The notes under the pieces: model-generated | The model's input: the letters and a program-made list of their open reading frames with translations, nothing else | What the model was told of the DNA's origin: nothing | Database searches by the model: none | Shown here: positions 18,266 to 26,915 of the stretch, in pieces | Layout of the letters: each line of letters opens with the position of its first letter | Position numbering within the stretch: position 1 is the stretch's first letter | DNA from: Ferrimonas senticii DSM 18821 | GTDB lineage: Bacteria; Pseudomonadota; Gammaproteobacteria; Enterobacterales; Shewanellaceae | Reading direction: 5' to 3' | DNA: 64,000 bases | Assembly (NCBI RefSeq): GCF_000422665.1 | Contig: NZ_AUGM01000004.1 | Coordinates: 186,001 to 250,000, forward strand | Made by a program: the position numbers and the translations under genes

Positions 18266-19723
18266 ATGATGATTAAACGCTACACTCCGGTGGCCCTTGG
18301 GCTGCTGCTGGCGTTGTCTGCAGGTACCGCTGTTGCCGCTGACAAACCCTACGCCCCATCCAACGTGACCACCACCGCTCAAGGCGAACTGACCACCACC
18401 CAGTGGCAGGATCCAAAGCGTTGTAAGAGCTGTCACCCAGTTCAGTTCGAAGGTTGGCAGGGCAGCATGCACTCCATCGCCTTTATCGACCCAGTATTCC
18501 AAGCGGAATGGGCCCTAGGCGAGAAAGAGACCAATGGTGCGACCCGCAACCTGTGTGCCGGTTGTCACACCCCAGTGGGCACCATCACCCAGACCGTGAG
18601 CTTCGATCCAAGCAAGGGCAAGCACGGTGGGTTTGAGACTGAAGGCATGGCGGCGACAGGCGTATCTTGCGATACCTGCCACACCGTAAGCGCGCACACC
18701 ATGCTGGACACGCCAATGCTCGAGCACGGCAACGCCTCCATCGAACTGACCCCAGGTGCCAAGCGTGGTCCATTGGCTGACTCCAAGTCACCAATGCACA
18801 AGACCGTGTACTCTGAACTGCATGGCAAGTCTGAGTTCTGCGCCAACTGTCACAACGTATTCCACCCAGGCAGCAACTTCCCAATCGAGCGTACCTACGA
18901 CGAGTGGAAGTACTCCCCATACGCTCAGAACGGCGTTCAGTGTCAAGACTGTCACATGGTGCCAGTGGAAGTGGCGATCCGCGTAGCGGACGAAATGAAG
19001 CCAGTGAAAGAACTGGAAAACCACGGTCTGAGCGGCAAAGCAGCACGCTCTGGCAAAGTGGTTCGCGACGTAGTGCATAACCACTCCTTCGTTGGCGGCA
19101 ACGCGGTTATCGCTCCGCTGCTGGGTGTCGAAGGTGGCGAAGCCCACTCTGCTGAAGCGATCAAGCGTCTGCAAAGCGCCGCCAGCATCTCTACCAAGGT
19201 TGAGAACGGCATTGGCGATCTGCGCACTCTGCACGTCACCGTGCACAACAACCGTGCTGGCCACGCGCTGCCAACCTCACTGACCTTCATCCGTCAGCTG
19301 TGGCTGGAAGTAGTCGTACGTGATGCCAACGGCAACGAACTGCTGCGCTCTGGCACCATCAACGCCGACAACGAACTGCCAGAAGGCACCGTGATCTTCC
19401 AGAACAAGGCGGTTAACGCCAACGGTGAAGGTCCACAGCACAAGCCGTGGGAGGTGTACAGCTTCTCTGAGCAGAACACCATTCCACCAAAAGGCTCTCG
19501 CACCGCTAACTTCGCTTTCAACCTGCCTGAAGGCATGGCCTACAGCGTTGAAACTCGTCTGAACTACCGCTCCTTCTCCCAAGGTGCGGCGACCCTGCTG
19601 GTTGGTGAAAAGGTACGGGTACCATTCGTTGAGATGGCCACCGAAATCACTAGCTACAACGGCGCTGGCGATGTGGTATCCACCACCACTGACGTCAAAG
19701 CGGGTCTGCAACCAGCGAAGTAA
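18266..19723 (+). CDS. periplasmic pentaheme c-type cytochrome (cytochrome c554-like family)
   Basis: 485 residues with a signal peptide ending near VAAD (about residue 25). Five CxxCH haem sites start at residues 53, 97, 135, 192 and 226, interspersed with His-containing segments such as GSMHSIAFIDPVF. The last ~230 residues have no haem site and look beta-rich. Such proteins pass electrons in anaerobic respiratory chains; donor and acceptor cannot be told from sequence. It is monocistronic, with a long AT-rich upstream region and its own terminator. Codon use fits high expression. The SD is weak. Confidence 0.85.
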   Translation: MMIKRYTPVALGLLLALSAGTAVAADKPYAPSNVTTTAQGELTTTQWQDPKRCKSCHPVQFEGWQGSMHSIAFIDPVFQAEWALGEKETNGATRNLCAGCHTPVGTITQTVSFDPSKGKHGGFETEGMAATGVSCDTCHTVSAHTMLDTPMLEHGNASIELTPGAKRGPLADSKSPMHKTVYSELHGKSEFCANCHNVFHPGSNFPIERTYDEWKYSPYAQNGVQCQDCHMVPVEVAIRVADEMKPVKELENHGLSGKAARSGKVVRDVVHNHSFVGGNAVIAPLLGVEGGEAHSAEAIKRLQSAASISTKVENGIGDLRTLHVTVHNNRAGHALPTSLTFIRQLWLEVVVRDANGNELLRSGTINADNELPEGTVIFQNKAVNANGEGPQHKPWEVYSFSEQNTIPPKGSRTANFAFNLPEGMAYSVETRLNYRSFSQGAATLLVGEKVRVPFVEMATEITSYNGAGDVVSTTTDVKAGLQPAK

Positions 19724-19771
19724 TCGCAGTTGTTGACTGAAACAGCCGACTGAAAAGTTGACTGAGTAAGC

Positions 19772-19808
19772 AAAGGCCGAGCCTCCCTAAGGAAGCTCGG
19801 CCTTTTTG
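19772..19808 (+). terminator. terminator after the pentaheme cytochrome gene
   Basis: AAAGGCCGAGC pairs with GCTCGGCCTTT and is followed by a T run; it could also serve the convergent mdtI gene. Confidence 0.85.
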
Positions 19809-19829
19809 TTGGCTTTTACATGGGTAACG

Positions 19830-20159
19830 CTATGCGGTTTTCATCACCACCACCGCCGAGATCACCATGGCGATCCCAGCCCAGCCAATCGGCTTTAAGC
19901 GCTGTTTAAACAGCAGCGCACCACCGATGGCGGTGCCTAAAATCCCGATAGCCCCCCACGAGGCGTACGCGATCGCCAGATCGATCTCTTTAACGGCTTG
20001 CGCCAACAGGGTAAAGGCCAGCATCACCAAGGCGATGGCGGTAATCCCCCAGCCTTTGTGAGCAAAGCCGCGGGAGCGAGTCAGTGCCATATTGGCAACG
20101 ATGTCCACCAGAGCGGCGACTACCACAAAGCCAAACGACAGGGTAAAAAACTGGTTCAT
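19830..20159 (-). CDS. mdtI: small multidrug resistance subunit, MdtI-like
   Basis: 109 residues with four hydrophobic helices and a conserved membrane Glu in VKEIDLAIAYASWGAIGI, typical of SMR transporters. Paired with the next SMR gene 12 bp upstream in the same order as E. coli mdtJ-mdtI, whose product exports spermidine as a heteromer. Substrate here is by analogy. Confidence 0.85.
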   Translation of the reverse strand: MNQFFTLSFGFVVVAALVDIVANMALTRSRGFAHKGWGITAIALVMLAFTLLAQAVKEIDLAIAYASWGAIGILGTAIGGALLFKQRLKPIGWAGIAMVISAVVVMKTA

Positions 20160-20171
20160 GGCTAGCCTCCA

Positions 20172-20519
20172 TTAGGCCGTTTGGCGGTCGTGCTGGTGTG
20201 ATTCCCCAAGCGTCACACAGACAATGCCAATGATGGCCAGCCCCAAACCAGCGAATTGCTGCAGGTTCAGATCGGCATCAAACAGCAGTACCGATACTAA
20301 GGTGATCAGCGCAATGCCAAGACCTTCCCAAGTGGCGTAGGCAACCCCGATGGCGATCTTCTTCGCCGCCAGCGACAAAAAGTAATAAGACAGCGCAATC
20401 AGTAGGTACATCGCCCCATAGCCCCACAAGGCGTTGTTATTACCAAGCAGCGACATGGTGCTGGTACCGGCCACCTCGGCGGCGATAGCGAGCAGCAAAA
20501 ACAGACGAGCGATGGGCAT
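20172..20519 (-). CDS. mdtJ: small multidrug resistance subunit, MdtJ-like
   Basis: 115 residues, four predicted helices, with the SMR hallmark Glu in AIAAEVAGTSTMSLLG and the motif AKKIAIGVAYATWEGLGI. The C-terminus is short and His-rich (ESHQHDRQTA). It is the first gene of the mdtJI pair; the product is probably a heterodimeric inner-membrane exporter of polyamine or cationic drugs. Confidence 0.86.
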   Translation of the reverse strand: MPIARLFLLLAIAAEVAGTSTMSLLGNNNALWGYGAMYLLIALSYYFLSLAAKKIAIGVAYATWEGLGIALITLVSVLLFDADLNLQQFAGLGLAIIGIVCVTLGESHQHDRQTA

Positions 20520-20641
20520 AACAACTCCTTAGAGCCCTCAAATTTGCATAACGCTTTGGCGAACTGCGAATTTTGGTTGGGCATATTTGGTTGTTGTCAG
20601 CTTAGCCAGCGGCATTGCCACTTAACAGGGAATTGCGATAT

Positions 20642-21574
20642 TCAATTTTGAATATCTGTTTGGGTGAGGATCTCGGCCATCACTTGATGCAGATGACGGT
20701 GCAATGGATGGTTACGGTGGGTTTGCAGACAGCCGCCGGAGATCACGAACTGGCTGAACTCGCGATTGACCGTTGGCATTGGGTAGGCGGCCAGCTCTGG
20801 CATCAATCGCGCGGTGCTTTGGCTGGCAAACATAATCGCATCGGTTTCCAGCAGCATCTGACAGGCCACTCGGACGTTGTAGCACTTCAGCAGCACGTTC
20901 GGTTCAAAGCCCATGCGTTGGTACTCCGCTGCGACCGTACACATCGGCTTATTGGTTGACGGTGCTGGCAGTGACACCAGCGGCAAACTGGCCACCTGTG
21001 GCCACTGGTTACTGGTATTGGAGAGCAGTGGATGACCACGACGGGCGAGGATCACCCGCTGTTCGCGAAACAGCGGCCGCAGGTAGATCTCTTTGGACAG
21101 TTCGGTTTCTTGGTCGAGGATGCAGTAGTCGTGCTCGCCGTCGAGCATCTCCTCGTGGGAGTAGCTGTTCCAACTGGTAAAGCTGAACGAGGCGTTGGGA
21201 AAGGCGCGATGGCAACCGCTCAGCAGTTTGCGTCCTTGCTCGTCCAGCAGATAGGGATCGGCGACGATGGCGATCCGTCCTTGGTAGAGCCGTGGATCGA
21301 ACTTTTCAAACTCGCGCAGCACGGTTTGCAGCGGTGCCAACATCGCGTCAAATTGGGCGGCCAAACGCAGCGCCATTGGTGACGGTTCGACCCCATGGGG
21401 ACGACGGATAAACAGTGGATCATCGAAGGTCTGCTTCAGTTTCATCACGCCGCGACTGGCACTGGGTTGCGAGATCCCAAGCTGCATTGCCGCCAGCTTA
21501 ATGCTGCGGTTATCGACTACCGCTTTCAGCAGCCGCATCAGGTTCAGATCCAAGTTATCCAGTGGCTGAGTCAT
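20642..21574 (-). CDS. LysR-family transcriptional regulator
   Basis: About 310 residues. N-terminal winged helix: LNLMRLLKAVVDNRSIKLAAMQLGISQPSASRGVMKLKQ, quoted here as positions ~11-50, with key residues of the LysR helix-turn-helix; the effector domain follows. The start is taken at 21574 (MTQPLDNL), which has AGGA upstream and places the HTH normally; the open frame extends 50 codons further without homology. It lies downstream of the OprD porin on the same strand, beyond the porin terminator. The target is unknown. Confidence 0.85.
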   Translation of the reverse strand: MTQPLDNLDLNLMRLLKAVVDNRSIKLAAMQLGISQPSASRGVMKLKQTFDDPLFIRRPHGVEPSPMALRLAAQFDAMLAPLQTVLREFEKFDPRLYQGRIAIVADPYLLDEQGRKLLSGCHRAFPNASFSFTSWNSYSHEEMLDGEHDYCILDQETELSKEIYLRPLFREQRVILARRGHPLLSNTSNQWPQVASLPLVSLPAPSTNKPMCTVAAEYQRMGFEPNVLLKCYNVRVACQMLLETDAIMFASQSTARLMPELAAYPMPTVNREFSQFVISGGCLQTHRNHPLHRHLHQVMAEILTQTDIQN

Positions 21575-21676
21575 CAACACGTCATCCTGTAAACTGCGCT
21601 CTGGGATGGCGCAGATCATCACAGTTTGCCGACTAACCGATTGTTTGCAAAGTAGATTGGATGATTGCTGTGACAC

Positions 21677-21703
21677 AAAAAACGGCGTCCAAAGGACGCC
21701 GTT
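21677..21703 (-). terminator. terminator after the porin gene
   Basis: On the minus strand AACGGCGTCC-TTT-GGACGCCGTT is followed by TTTT. Confidence 0.85.
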
Positions 21704-21756
21704 GCTTAGGCATTGGTAGGGCACAGCGCCTGTGGGGGGAAGCGCGCTAACGGGTA

Positions 21757-23052
21757 TTAAAACTGGTAGCGGTAATCCAGATAGAGGCGGTGATCGGTGT
21801 TGTCTTCTTTAACGCCTTCGACCGAGCCGATCTCGGTGCCGTTGTAGTTGGCGAATAGGTAGCGCACGGACAGGCCTTTGACCATCGGCATGGTGTAACG
21901 GGTATCGATGGCTAAGAACTGTTCCTCGGCTTGCCCCAAGCTGGCGTCCTTGGCGTTTTCGATATCAGAGCCTTTGGCATAGGAGATCTGAGTCGACAGC
22001 CCTTGCAGTGCTGGGGTCAACTTGCCGAAGTCAACGCCAGTTCGCACCAACCACACCGATTCATTAGCGTTGGTCATATCTGGGCCAATTGGCGCACGAG
22101 TCGGCAGCGGATTGGTGCCGTGATCGCCTTTGAAGTTGTCTTCTAACCAGATCTCGTCGGTTTGGCTGAAGGCCACGCCGAAGCTAAAGGCGTGGATCCG
22201 GTAATCGGCGTCGATAAACCACACTGAACCGTCATTGCTGGTGATGCCATCGTCGTTCTTGTCACCGTTTTCAGCAAATAACGCGCCGTTGTCAGAGGAG
22301 CTGAAGTAACCGGCGGACAGCTTGATTTTTCCGGCACCAACCGCTTCGGTGTAGCTGCCGCGAATGCCGAACTTTTCTAGGTAATCTGCAGACACCATGT
22401 ATTCGCTGTCGGCGGCGAATTTGCCCTGTTTAAACTGAGCACCGATACCGTAGATAAGATCGATCTTAGGACCGTTAGTGTTGGCGTTAAAGTCGTCCCA
22501 TTGGTCGCTATCGCGGGCGCTCCATTGGTCAAAGGCGTAGCCATACACTTTGACGCTATCGACAATCTGATAGCTGCCGCTAATACCCCGGAAGGTGGAT
22601 GGAATGGCGCGACTGCCAGAGCTAGCAACAAACATATTCTTGGTTTTTTGATAACCGATTTTCAGCGACGCCCCCTGGCTTGGCAGCAACTCGATGTAGG
22701 CTTGGCCAATTTTGCCAAACTGGTTGTCAACGCCATTGCTGTTATCACCGTCGGGCAAAATGCCGGCGCTGTTGTTGGTGCCGGTGGTGTTGATGTTCTG
22801 TACACCGTAAGCGGACCAGCCGATTTTGAACCAGTCGGCGATCTTGCCGGATTGGTAGTTCAGCTCCAACCCCTGCGCCAAGGTGTTGCTGTCCTTATTG
22901 GGGCTGTCATCGTATTCACGATCAAAGAACACAGTGCGGCTTTTGATTTCCAAACTGTCTTGATCAGTCAGGCCGCTGAAGGCGTTAGCGGCAGTCGCCA
23001 CGGACAGCAGCGCTAAGCAAACCGCAGAGCGTTGCAAAGTTATCGTTTTCAT
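21757..23052 (-). CDS. OprD-family outer membrane porin
   Basis: 431 residues with a signal peptide ending at ATAANA. It shows OprD-type features: DSLEIKSRTVFFDREYDD near the start, GLELNYQSGKIADWFKIGWSAYG, LKIGYQKTKNMFVASSGSR and a final beta-strand ending in Phe (YLDYRYQF). OprD porins admit amino acids, carboxylates or peptides. Start 23052 has GGGA 9 nt upstream. It is divergent from the fumarate reductase gene, sharing a 400-bp control region, so dicarboxylate uptake for that enzyme is a reasonable inference. Confidence 0.85.
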   Translation of the reverse strand: MKTITLQRSAVCLALLSVATAANAFSGLTDQDSLEIKSRTVFFDREYDDSPNKDSNTLAQGLELNYQSGKIADWFKIGWSAYGVQNINTTGTNNSAGILPDGDNSNGVDNQFGKIGQAYIELLPSQGASLKIGYQKTKNMFVASSGSRAIPSTFRGISGSYQIVDSVKVYGYAFDQWSARDSDQWDDFNANTNGPKIDLIYGIGAQFKQGKFAADSEYMVSADYLEKFGIRGSYTEAVGAGKIKLSAGYFSSSDNGALFAENGDKNDDGITSNDGSVWFIDADYRIHAFSFGVAFSQTDEIWLEDNFKGDHGTNPLPTRAPIGPDMTNANESVWLVRTGVDFGKLTPALQGLSTQISYAKGSDIENAKDASLGQAEEQFLAIDTRYTMPMVKGLSVRYLFANYNGTEIGSVEGVKEDNTDHRLYLDYRYQF

Positions 23053-23462
23053 TTTGTAAATTCCCAGAAACATTATTGGCAAAAGAGTAATAAGTGAATC
23101 TGGAATAATTGTTGAGATGCTTCACAAGCTTAATGGTTTTATTTAAATGATATTTAATGGTAGTTAAGTCAACCGTAATAGTCGTTTGGTAATGTAACTA
23201 TTGGTTATTTAAATCATTGATTTTAATTGTTTTGTCTTTTGGCTCTTGAGCTCCACTCGTGAAGATGATCACAATGAGAGGATGATTGAAAGAAAAATAT
23301 TTACCGAGAGCCGATGGGGTTATTTTGCTATTTAAGTTGAACTTAAAAAGGCTTCAAAAAGTTAATTTGTTGGCGGCGTTGAATATGATGGTGGTCATAT
23401 TTTTACGGAGTCGATAACGGTTTAATTGCCAGCGTAAATTAACTCTTTCTAGGTAGATGATG
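23053..23462. promoter_or_regulatory. divergent AT-rich control region between porin and fumarate reductase genes
   Basis: About 400 bp, strongly AT-rich, without coding potential. It contains a near-consensus CRP site (listed separately) and presumably both promoters. Confidence 0.6.
23258..23273. promoter_or_regulatory. CRP-like binding site
   Basis: CGTGA-AGATGA-TCACA differs from TGTGA-N6-TCACA at one position. It lies about 190 bp upstream of the flavocytochrome start and about 205 bp from the porin start. In Shewanella CRP is a main activator of anaerobic respiration, so this placement makes sense. Confidence 0.6.
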
Positions 23463-25250
23463 ATGAACCTGAAGTTAGCGACTCTTTCTGCAGCTGTGGT
23501 ATTGGGCCTGTCCCTGACTGCACCGGCGGTTGCCAGCCAAACTCTGGCACAATTCCACGGCGAAATGGGCGGTTGTGAAACCTGTCACGCCGGCGAAAAG
23601 CTGAAAGACATTAAAGCCGGTCTGACCGACAGCCAAACCCACGAAAACAAGATGTGTGTTGAGTGTCACGGTGGCTACGAAGAGCTGAAGAGCACCAAGC
23701 CTAATACCCATATTGATCCACACAGCTCGCACCTGGGTGACATCAACTGTACCGCTTGTCACGCCGCGCACGACAAGCCAGAGATGACCTGTAACCGTTG
23801 CCACAACTTCGATTTCGAAATGCCTTTTGCTGATGCCAAGCAGAAGAAAGCGTGGAACGGCGACTGGAACCAAGAGAAGATCCAAGCGGCTATCGCTAAA
23901 GGCCCACAAGAAACGGTGGACGTAATCGTAGTGGGTGGTGGTTCTGCCGGTCTGAACGCGGCGATGGCGGCGAAGATGAAAGGCGCTTCAGTGGTACTGC
24001 TGGAGAAGAACGACTACACCGGTGGTAACTCAATGCTGGCGGCGGGCGGCTACAACGCCTCTGAAACCCGTCAGCAGAAAGAGAAAGGCGTACCAGACAC
24101 CAAAGAACTGTTCGTGGCTGACGCCATGAAAGGTGGCCGTAACCAGAACGACATCGAACTAGTGAAGGTACTGGCAGAACACTCTGCTGAAGGCATCGAG
24201 TGGCTGGAATCTCTGGGCGCCAACATGGAGGATCTGAAGTTCTCTGGTGGTCAAACCGAGATGCGTACCCACCGTCCTGCCGGGGGCTACTCGGTTGGTC
24301 CACACATCATCGATACCCTGCGCAAAGCTGCAATCAAGCATGACGTCGACGTACGGGTTAACTCCCGCGTCGAGAAGATCGTATTGAACGACGACCAGTC
24401 TATCGCTGGTGTGGTGGTTCACGGTCGTCACACTGGTTACAAGATGATCGCCGCCGATGCGGTAATTCTGGCGACCGGTGGCTACGGCATGAACAAAGAG
24501 ATGGTGGCTTACTACCGTCCAACCATGGCCGACATGACCTCTTCCAACAACATCACCGCCACCGGTGATGGCATCCTGTTGGCCAAAGAGATCGGCGCCT
24601 CTATGACTGATATCGACTGGGTTCAAGCGCACCCAACCATCGGCAAAGATTCCCGTATTCTGATCTCTGAAACCGTACGTGGTGTTGGCGCGATCATGGT
24701 GAACATCCACGGTGAGCGTTTCATCAGCGAAATGACCACCCGTGACCGTGCCTCCGATGCGGTACTGAAGCAGCCAGAGCAATACGCGTGGCTGGTATTC
24801 GATCAGCAACTGGTTGAGAAGAAGAAGATGGTGGAAGGTTTTGACCATCTGGGGATGCTGTCCAAAGCCAACACCGTTGCAGAGCTGGCTGAAATCACCG
24901 GCATGAAGAACTTGGCGGCGACCGTAACCGAGTACAACCAGTTCTACAAAGACGGTAAAGATCCAAAGTTTGGCCGCAGCGCGCTGCCTGCCGACATCGT
25001 TAAAGCGCCGTTCTACGCGGTGAAAGTGGCTCCGGGCATTCACCACACCATGGGCGGCGTGGCGATCGACACCGACGCTAACGTACTGAACTTGCAAAGC
25101 TGGAAGATGGAAGGGCTGTACGCTGCGGGTGAAGTGACCGGTGGTATTCACGGTTACAACCGTCTGGGCGGCAACGCGGTAGCCGACACCGTTGTCTTCG
25201 GCAAGATTGCCGGTGAGAACGCCGCCAAGTTCGCGCTTGAGAAAAAGTAA
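23463..25250 (+). CDS. fccA: periplasmic tetraheme flavocytochrome c fumarate reductase
   Basis: Reduces fumarate to succinate in the periplasm during anaerobic respiration. The signal peptide ends near AVASQ. Four CxxCH haem sites start at residues 38, 65, 96 and 110. The flavin domain begins with VDVIVVGGGSAGLNAAM. Catalytic residues known from Shewanella Fcc3 can be matched: His390 and Arg406/Glu403 (ISETVRG), the proton-donor Arg427 (TTRDRAS), His528 (HHTMGG) and Arg567 (NRLGGNA). The His and Glu favour fumarate over urocanate. Of three tandem ATG codons the third best fits the SD AGG. Closed by a terminator; a LysR gene follows. Confidence 0.92.
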   Translation: MNLKLATLSAAVVLGLSLTAPAVASQTLAQFHGEMGGCETCHAGEKLKDIKAGLTDSQTHENKMCVECHGGYEELKSTKPNTHIDPHSSHLGDINCTACHAAHDKPEMTCNRCHNFDFEMPFADAKQKKAWNGDWNQEKIQAAIAKGPQETVDVIVVGGGSAGLNAAMAAKMKGASVVLLEKNDYTGGNSMLAAGGYNASETRQQKEKGVPDTKELFVADAMKGGRNQNDIELVKVLAEHSAEGIEWLESLGANMEDLKFSGGQTEMRTHRPAGGYSVGPHIIDTLRKAAIKHDVDVRVNSRVEKIVLNDDQSIAGVVVHGRHTGYKMIAADAVILATGGYGMNKEMVAYYRPTMADMTSSNNITATGDGILLAKEIGASMTDIDWVQAHPTIGKDSRILISETVRGVGAIMVNIHGERFISEMTTRDRASDAVLKQPEQYAWLVFDQQLVEKKKMVEGFDHLGMLSKANTVAELAEITGMKNLAATVTEYNQFYKDGKDPKFGRSALPADIVKAPFYAVKVAPGIHHTMGGVAIDTDANVLNLQSWKMEGLYAAGEVTGGIHGYNRLGGNAVADTVVFGKIAGENAAKFALEKK

Positions 25251-25278
25251 CTTTATTGACTTAGTTCAATGAAATCGC

Positions 25279-25306
25279 AAGCGGAGCCAGTGGCTCCGCT
25301 TTTTTT
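25279..25306 (+). terminator. terminator after fccA
   Basis: AAGCGGAGCC-AGT-GGCTCCGCTT followed by T run. Confidence 0.9.
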
Positions 25307-25383
25307 GGTTCATTTTTTTACCTAGCTAACAGCATTGAGGTTATTGCTTTGTTACTTTGAACCGGAATCATGAGGAATATCAC

Positions 25384-26274
25384 ATGCGCGTCACTCTTAA
25401 ACAGTTAACTGTGTTCAAAGCCATTTGCGAACAGGGCCAGATCTCTAAAGCGGCTAAGCAGCTGCACCTATCGGTGCCGGCGGTAAGTATGAGCTTAAAA
25501 GAGCTGGAGACCACCTTGGATACCAAACTGTTTGTCCGTGGCGCTTCGGGGTTAACGCTCAATCCTGCCGGTCAGGTTGCACTGACTTACGCCAATACCA
25601 TCTTGCAGCAAGTGGGCGAGTTGGAGCGCAGCTTCGCTGCACAAGCGATTGGCCACAGCGGCACCTTAACCATTGGCGCCAATAAGACCTGCGGTAACTA
25701 TGTACTGTCGCGCAAACTGCCGCACTTTAAACAGTACAACCCCGCCATCAATACCCGTCTGCGCATTGGCAGTTCAGCGGCGATTGAGCAACTGGTGCTA
25801 GATAATGAGTTGGATATGGCTTTTATTGGCACCCCGCCAACCCAGCTTGGCTTAAGTTACCAGCCATGGCTAAGCGATCGCTTGTGTGTGGTTGCCAGCC
25901 CAGAGCACAAGCTGGCCAAGCGCATTCCCAATCTCGATGAATTGTCGGCAGCCACTTGGGTGCTGGATGAGGAAGAGTCTGCCACCCGCACTGAATCGTT
26001 GCTGCTGCTGCGGGAGATGGGCGTAACCGTTAACGATGAGATGGTGATGAACACCATGGGGGCGATTAAACGTGCCGTCGGTACCGGTCTTGGCCTGTCG
26101 GTATTGCCGCTGCTGGCGGTAGACGCGGAATTGGAGCGCGGCGACTTGCGTGAGATCCAAGTGGGTGGCTATCAAGCGCCAGCACGCCCGATTTACCTGA
26201 TCTACAAAAAAGAGCGGATGGCGCCGCTGCTGGAACGCTTTTTAGAGCACTGCGGCATCGTCCTGGAAGGCTAA
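25384..26274 (+). CDS. LysR-family transcriptional regulator
   Basis: 296 residues. The N-terminal helix-turn-helix includes LKQLTVFKAICEQGQISKAA and VPAVSMSLKELE; the effector domain of CysB/CbbR type follows. ATG 25384 has GAGG 8 nt upstream; the longer frame from 25357 has no support. Its position directly after fccA parallels the ifcA-ifcR arrangement of Shewanella, so it may control fccA and the porin, with fumarate or another dicarboxylate as the signal. This is inferred from context. Confidence 0.86.
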   Translation: MRVTLKQLTVFKAICEQGQISKAAKQLHLSVPAVSMSLKELETTLDTKLFVRGASGLTLNPAGQVALTYANTILQQVGELERSFAAQAIGHSGTLTIGANKTCGNYVLSRKLPHFKQYNPAINTRLRIGSSAAIEQLVLDNELDMAFIGTPPTQLGLSYQPWLSDRLCVVASPEHKLAKRIPNLDELSAATWVLDEEESATRTESLLLLREMGVTVNDEMVMNTMGAIKRAVGTGLGLSVLPLLAVDAELERGDLREIQVGGYQAPARPIYLIYKKERMAPLLERFLEHCGIVLEG

Positions 26275-26465
26275 ATTTCGAGATAAATAACGGTGGCTTG
26301 GCCACCGTTTTTTGTTGCTGATAGCATCTGCTGCGACGTTGCAGCCACCAGATAATTTTACTGATTGCTATTCGCCTCCGGCGGGCAAGGGCTGCGCCCT
26401 CTGCACACCCCAATGCCTCCAACACGGCGATAACCCTTCGCTCCTTGTGCTGCTCAGCGCCGCGA

Positions 26466-26786
26466 GTTGGCCAAAGGCCGTTGGCGCAACCGTCAGTGAC
26501 TTATTCGTAGCCGAGAACGTGTTCTCGGAAATTCCAACAGTTCATAACTCCAAACTCGCAATTTCACGGTGGCGGTAACTCAGAGTGTTCTAAGCCGACT
26601 TGTTGACGCCGAGTGAAACCGCAAACGTAGCGGCAAGCCGAGGGCAGGATGCCCGAGAGGCCCGCGAAGGCATGGATGCCGCCTCGGGCCGATGCTGCCG
26701 CGAAGTGCGGTGAGAACGAGGGGCTCTCGTCAACCTTGGAGGCGTAGGGGATTCCAAAGGGCGCAGCCCTTGGCCACCAGAGGTAA
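26466..26786 (+). repeat. about 321-bp dispersed repeat, copy 1
   Basis: Contains GTTGGCCAAAGGCCG, GCGCAACCGTCAG, CCGACTTGTTGACGCCGAG, GGCATGGATGCCGCCTCGGG and GTCAACCTTGGAGGCG. All of these recur in the same order on the opposite strand of 29894-30214. It is GC-rich and full of small palindromes; no gene is convincing. Flanking bases 26275-26465 and 26787-26915 hold further fragments of similar wording (CCTCCGGCGGGCAAGGGCTGCGCCC). Confidence 0.78.
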
Positions 26787-26915
26787 AGCTACGAAGTACA
26801 GCAATGCTATAACAAGTCGAAACACCGACCTGCCAACCAACAATCCCGCGAATACGTTCGCGGCTACCGATTGCGGTGAGAACGAAGGGTTTTCGGAATG
26901 CCGCCTTCGATGCTG

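Noticed and set aside
20642-21724. Longer LysR protein starting at 21724
   Set aside because: The first 50 residues have no LysR homology and cross the porin terminator; the HTH is normally placed from 21574.
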